Shown here in pieces: positions 5,296-6,434 of a stretch of 6,434 bases of DNA. Source of the DNA: Clostridia bacterium (GTDB taxonomy: Bacteria; Bacillota_A; Clostridia; Oscillospirales; CAG-272); the NCBI GenBank assembly GCA_017408625.1, contig JAFQUG010000156.1, positions 1 through 6,434 on the forward strand. The letters run 5' to 3'. Position 1 is the stretch's first letter. Every line of letters starts with the position of its first letter. A program made the translations under genes and the position numbers. The notes below the pieces were generated by a model. It was not told the DNA's origin. It did no database searches and worked only from the letters and a program-made list of their open reading frames with translations.

Positions 5296-5619
5296 TCAGA
5301 GCGCACAAGCCGAGCAGGCACGCGTTTTTCCCGCTTGCCGTGCTTGCTCCAGTGTACCGCTTTGAATGTTCTCGGTGCGCGTGAGGTATCCGCAATCGGA
5401 AACGCTGTGCCAAACACCGCCCTTTTGCGCCCAATAATAGACATCCTCATCCGCCTCAGGCTCTGTCTCCTGCCGATCAAGCGGTGCGGGGTCTGCGTTT
5501 TCCTTGTCATCATACACGGGCGCACTCTGCCCGTGCTCTTCCTTCGTGCTCTGAAGTGCCCATGCCGCAAGCCCTGCCAAGGCGACGCCTGCGGTTGCTA
5601 AGATCCATGCCTTTTTCAC
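5296..5619 (-). CDS. Small exported or membrane-anchored protein with C-terminal Cys/His domain, 107 aa
   Basis: Function unknown. The protein starts with GTG (MKKAWILATAGVALAGLAAW), giving a signal peptide or single TM helix at residues 4-22 without a lipobox cysteine. An acidic, proline-containing linker follows (about 24-59). Residues 60-107 form a compact domain with VYYW, GGVWH (67-71), DCGYL (75-79), a GTLEQARQAGK segment and CSAC (102-105). His71, Cys76, Cys102 and Cys105 could bind a metal. The pattern resembles small extracellular Firmicute domains of the form WH...C.YL...C..C, recalled from memory and not searched. The start overlaps the stop of the upstream regulator gene as GTGA, with GGAGGAG just upstream, so the two are translationally coupled. 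The only alternative starts are internal and would lose the signal segment. Confidence 0.75.
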   Translation of the reverse strand: MKKAWILATAGVALAGLAAWALQSTKEEHGQSAPVYDDKENADPAPLDRQETEPEADEDVYYWAQKGGVWHSVSDCGYLTRTENIQSGTLEQARQAGKTRACSACAL

Positions 5620-6434
5620 AGCTCCTCCAAAAATCGCTCAATGAGCTCCAAGCGTGACGTGCCAAATTCATAGGCACGCTTATAATCGTCGTTCTCACGG
5701 CAACACTCCTCCATGTCGCCGAATACCTCGTACAGTAGAAGCCCCGTTGTGAGATCCTCACGCGCCAGCAGCTGCTCGCACGCGGCTGCCGCAGCGGCAT
5801 ACTCACCGCGCCGCATAAGCAAGCGCACCGAAAGCCGTGCCGCAAAGGTTGAACCCGCATAGCGAGCAAGAAAGCGCTCCAGCACCGCATCCTCGCTACA
5901 TTCCGCCGCTGAAATATAATCACACAGAATTTCACCCGATGCGCGCGCGCACTCCACCTCTTCGGTATCCAGCACGTCGGACACCAGTGTGAGAGAAAGC
6001 CCCGTCAGATACCGAAAGCAGACCGCCACGCGGGAACGCAGCCATTCCGTGTCATATACCGTTTCCTTTGCCGCGAGGAGCGCGCGATCAAACGCCGACG
6101 CCGCAAAGCGCAGCCGCCCCTCTAAAAGTGCGCGCTCTCCCCTGCCGTATTCGCACTCGGCGCGCAGTAGCCGCAGCTCATCGTCCAAAGCTTCACCCAA
6201 GGCTGCAACACGCGCAAGACAGCCGTCAAAATCCCGCTTGGTGAAGGCGTGCAGAATATTGGGCATTTCCATCATTTTGCGGTAAAAGAAGCCTTCCTGC
6301 TCCTCTGCCAGTAAAAAGCCCACGGGCACATTTAAGCGACGGGCAAGATACGACACGGTGGAGAGCGAGGGCGATGCCGTACCGTGCTCAATACAGCTGA
6401 GCATGTTGCGCGTGATCTGATCGCCCGCAAGATC
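5616..6434 (-). CDS. XRE-type HTH regulator with C-terminal TPR-like helical region (partial, start outside window)
   Basis: Cytoplasmic transcription regulator, inferred. My translation from the window edge reads DLAGDQITRNMLSCIEHG and continues ASPSLSTVSYLARRLNVPVGFLL, the second half of a Cro/CI helix-turn-helix with its recognition helix. The first helix and start codon lie beyond 6434. An internal ATG at 6404 would cut the HTH in half, so it is not the start. The remaining 230 or so residues are almost wholly helical with paired-helix character, for example RRGEYAAAAAACEQLL and a final block around GDMEECCRENDDYKRAYEFG, resembling TPR-like repeats. This HTH-plus-TPR layout occurs in peptide-sensing (RRNPP) regulators and in many uncharacterised clostridial ones. 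The stop overlaps the start of the small exported protein gene by 4 nt, suggesting a shared operon. Target genes are unknown. Confidence 0.8.
   Translation of the reverse strand, partial: DLAGDQITRNMLSCIEHGTASPSLSTVSYLARRLNVPVGFLLAEEQEGFFYRKMMEMPNILHAFTKRDFDGCLARVAALGEALDDELRLLRAECEYGRGERALLEGRLRFAASAFDRALLAAKETVYDTEWLRSRVAVCFRYLTGLSLTLVSDVLDTEEVECARASGEILCDYISAAECSEDAVLERFLARYAGSTFAARLSVRLLMRRGEYAAAAAACEQLLAREDLTTGLLLYEVFGDMEECCRENDDYKRAYEFGTSRLELIERFLEEL

Noticed and set aside
4750..5601. 283-codon plus-strand frame opposite smpB and the small exported protein
   Set aside because: It is antisense to smpB, whose motifs and Shine-Dalgarno sequence are unambiguous, and its own start has no good ribosome-binding site.

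Overview
The window looks like a chromosomal segment from a moderately GC-rich Firmicute, most likely a gut Clostridia/Oscillospirales-type bacterium (lineage is inference). The signs are strong AGGAGG-type ribosome-binding sites, near-consensus sigma-A promoters with 17-bp spacers, a tmRNA tag ending in ALAA, and the variant IMP dehydrogenase common in anaerobes. No phage, transposase or CRISPR genes are present.

Layout. Positions 1-956 (minus strand) hold the N-terminal 318 residues of IMP dehydrogenase; the window edge cuts through its catalytic cysteine codon. Positions 1043-2410 (minus) encode an 11-TM sodium-coupled neurotransmitter/amino-acid symporter (NSS/SNF family). It lies directly upstream of the guaB promoter with no visible terminator between. 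A 221-bp divergent intergenic region carries one promoter for the symporter and a perfect-consensus promoter for the plus-strand gene at 2632-4116, an NCS2 (AzgA/PbuG-type) purine permease. guaB and the permease give this half a purine theme: salvage uptake and GMP synthesis.

The permease converges on the trans-translation locus, which reads on the minus strand: smpB (4765-5241), then ssrA/tmRNA (4331-4693) with its own consensus promoter. The tmRNA encodes the tag ADENVALAA and has the G3-U acceptor wobble recognised by alanyl-tRNA synthetase. Upstream of smpB on the same strand are a partial HTH-plus-TPR-like regulator (5616 to the window end) and a translationally coupled small exported protein with a Cys/His C-terminal domain (5296-5619).

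The oddest feature is at the ssrA 3' end. A 61-bp perfect direct repeat (4119-4179 and 4290-4350) contains the whole intrinsic terminator plus the tmRNA acceptor arm. It breaks off inside the T-loop, which is where many integrases recombine. The two copies are 171 bp apart, separated by 110 bp of non-coding, hairpin-rich sequence. This looks like the scar or miniature remnant of an element integrated at ssrA, although a simple local duplication is not excluded.
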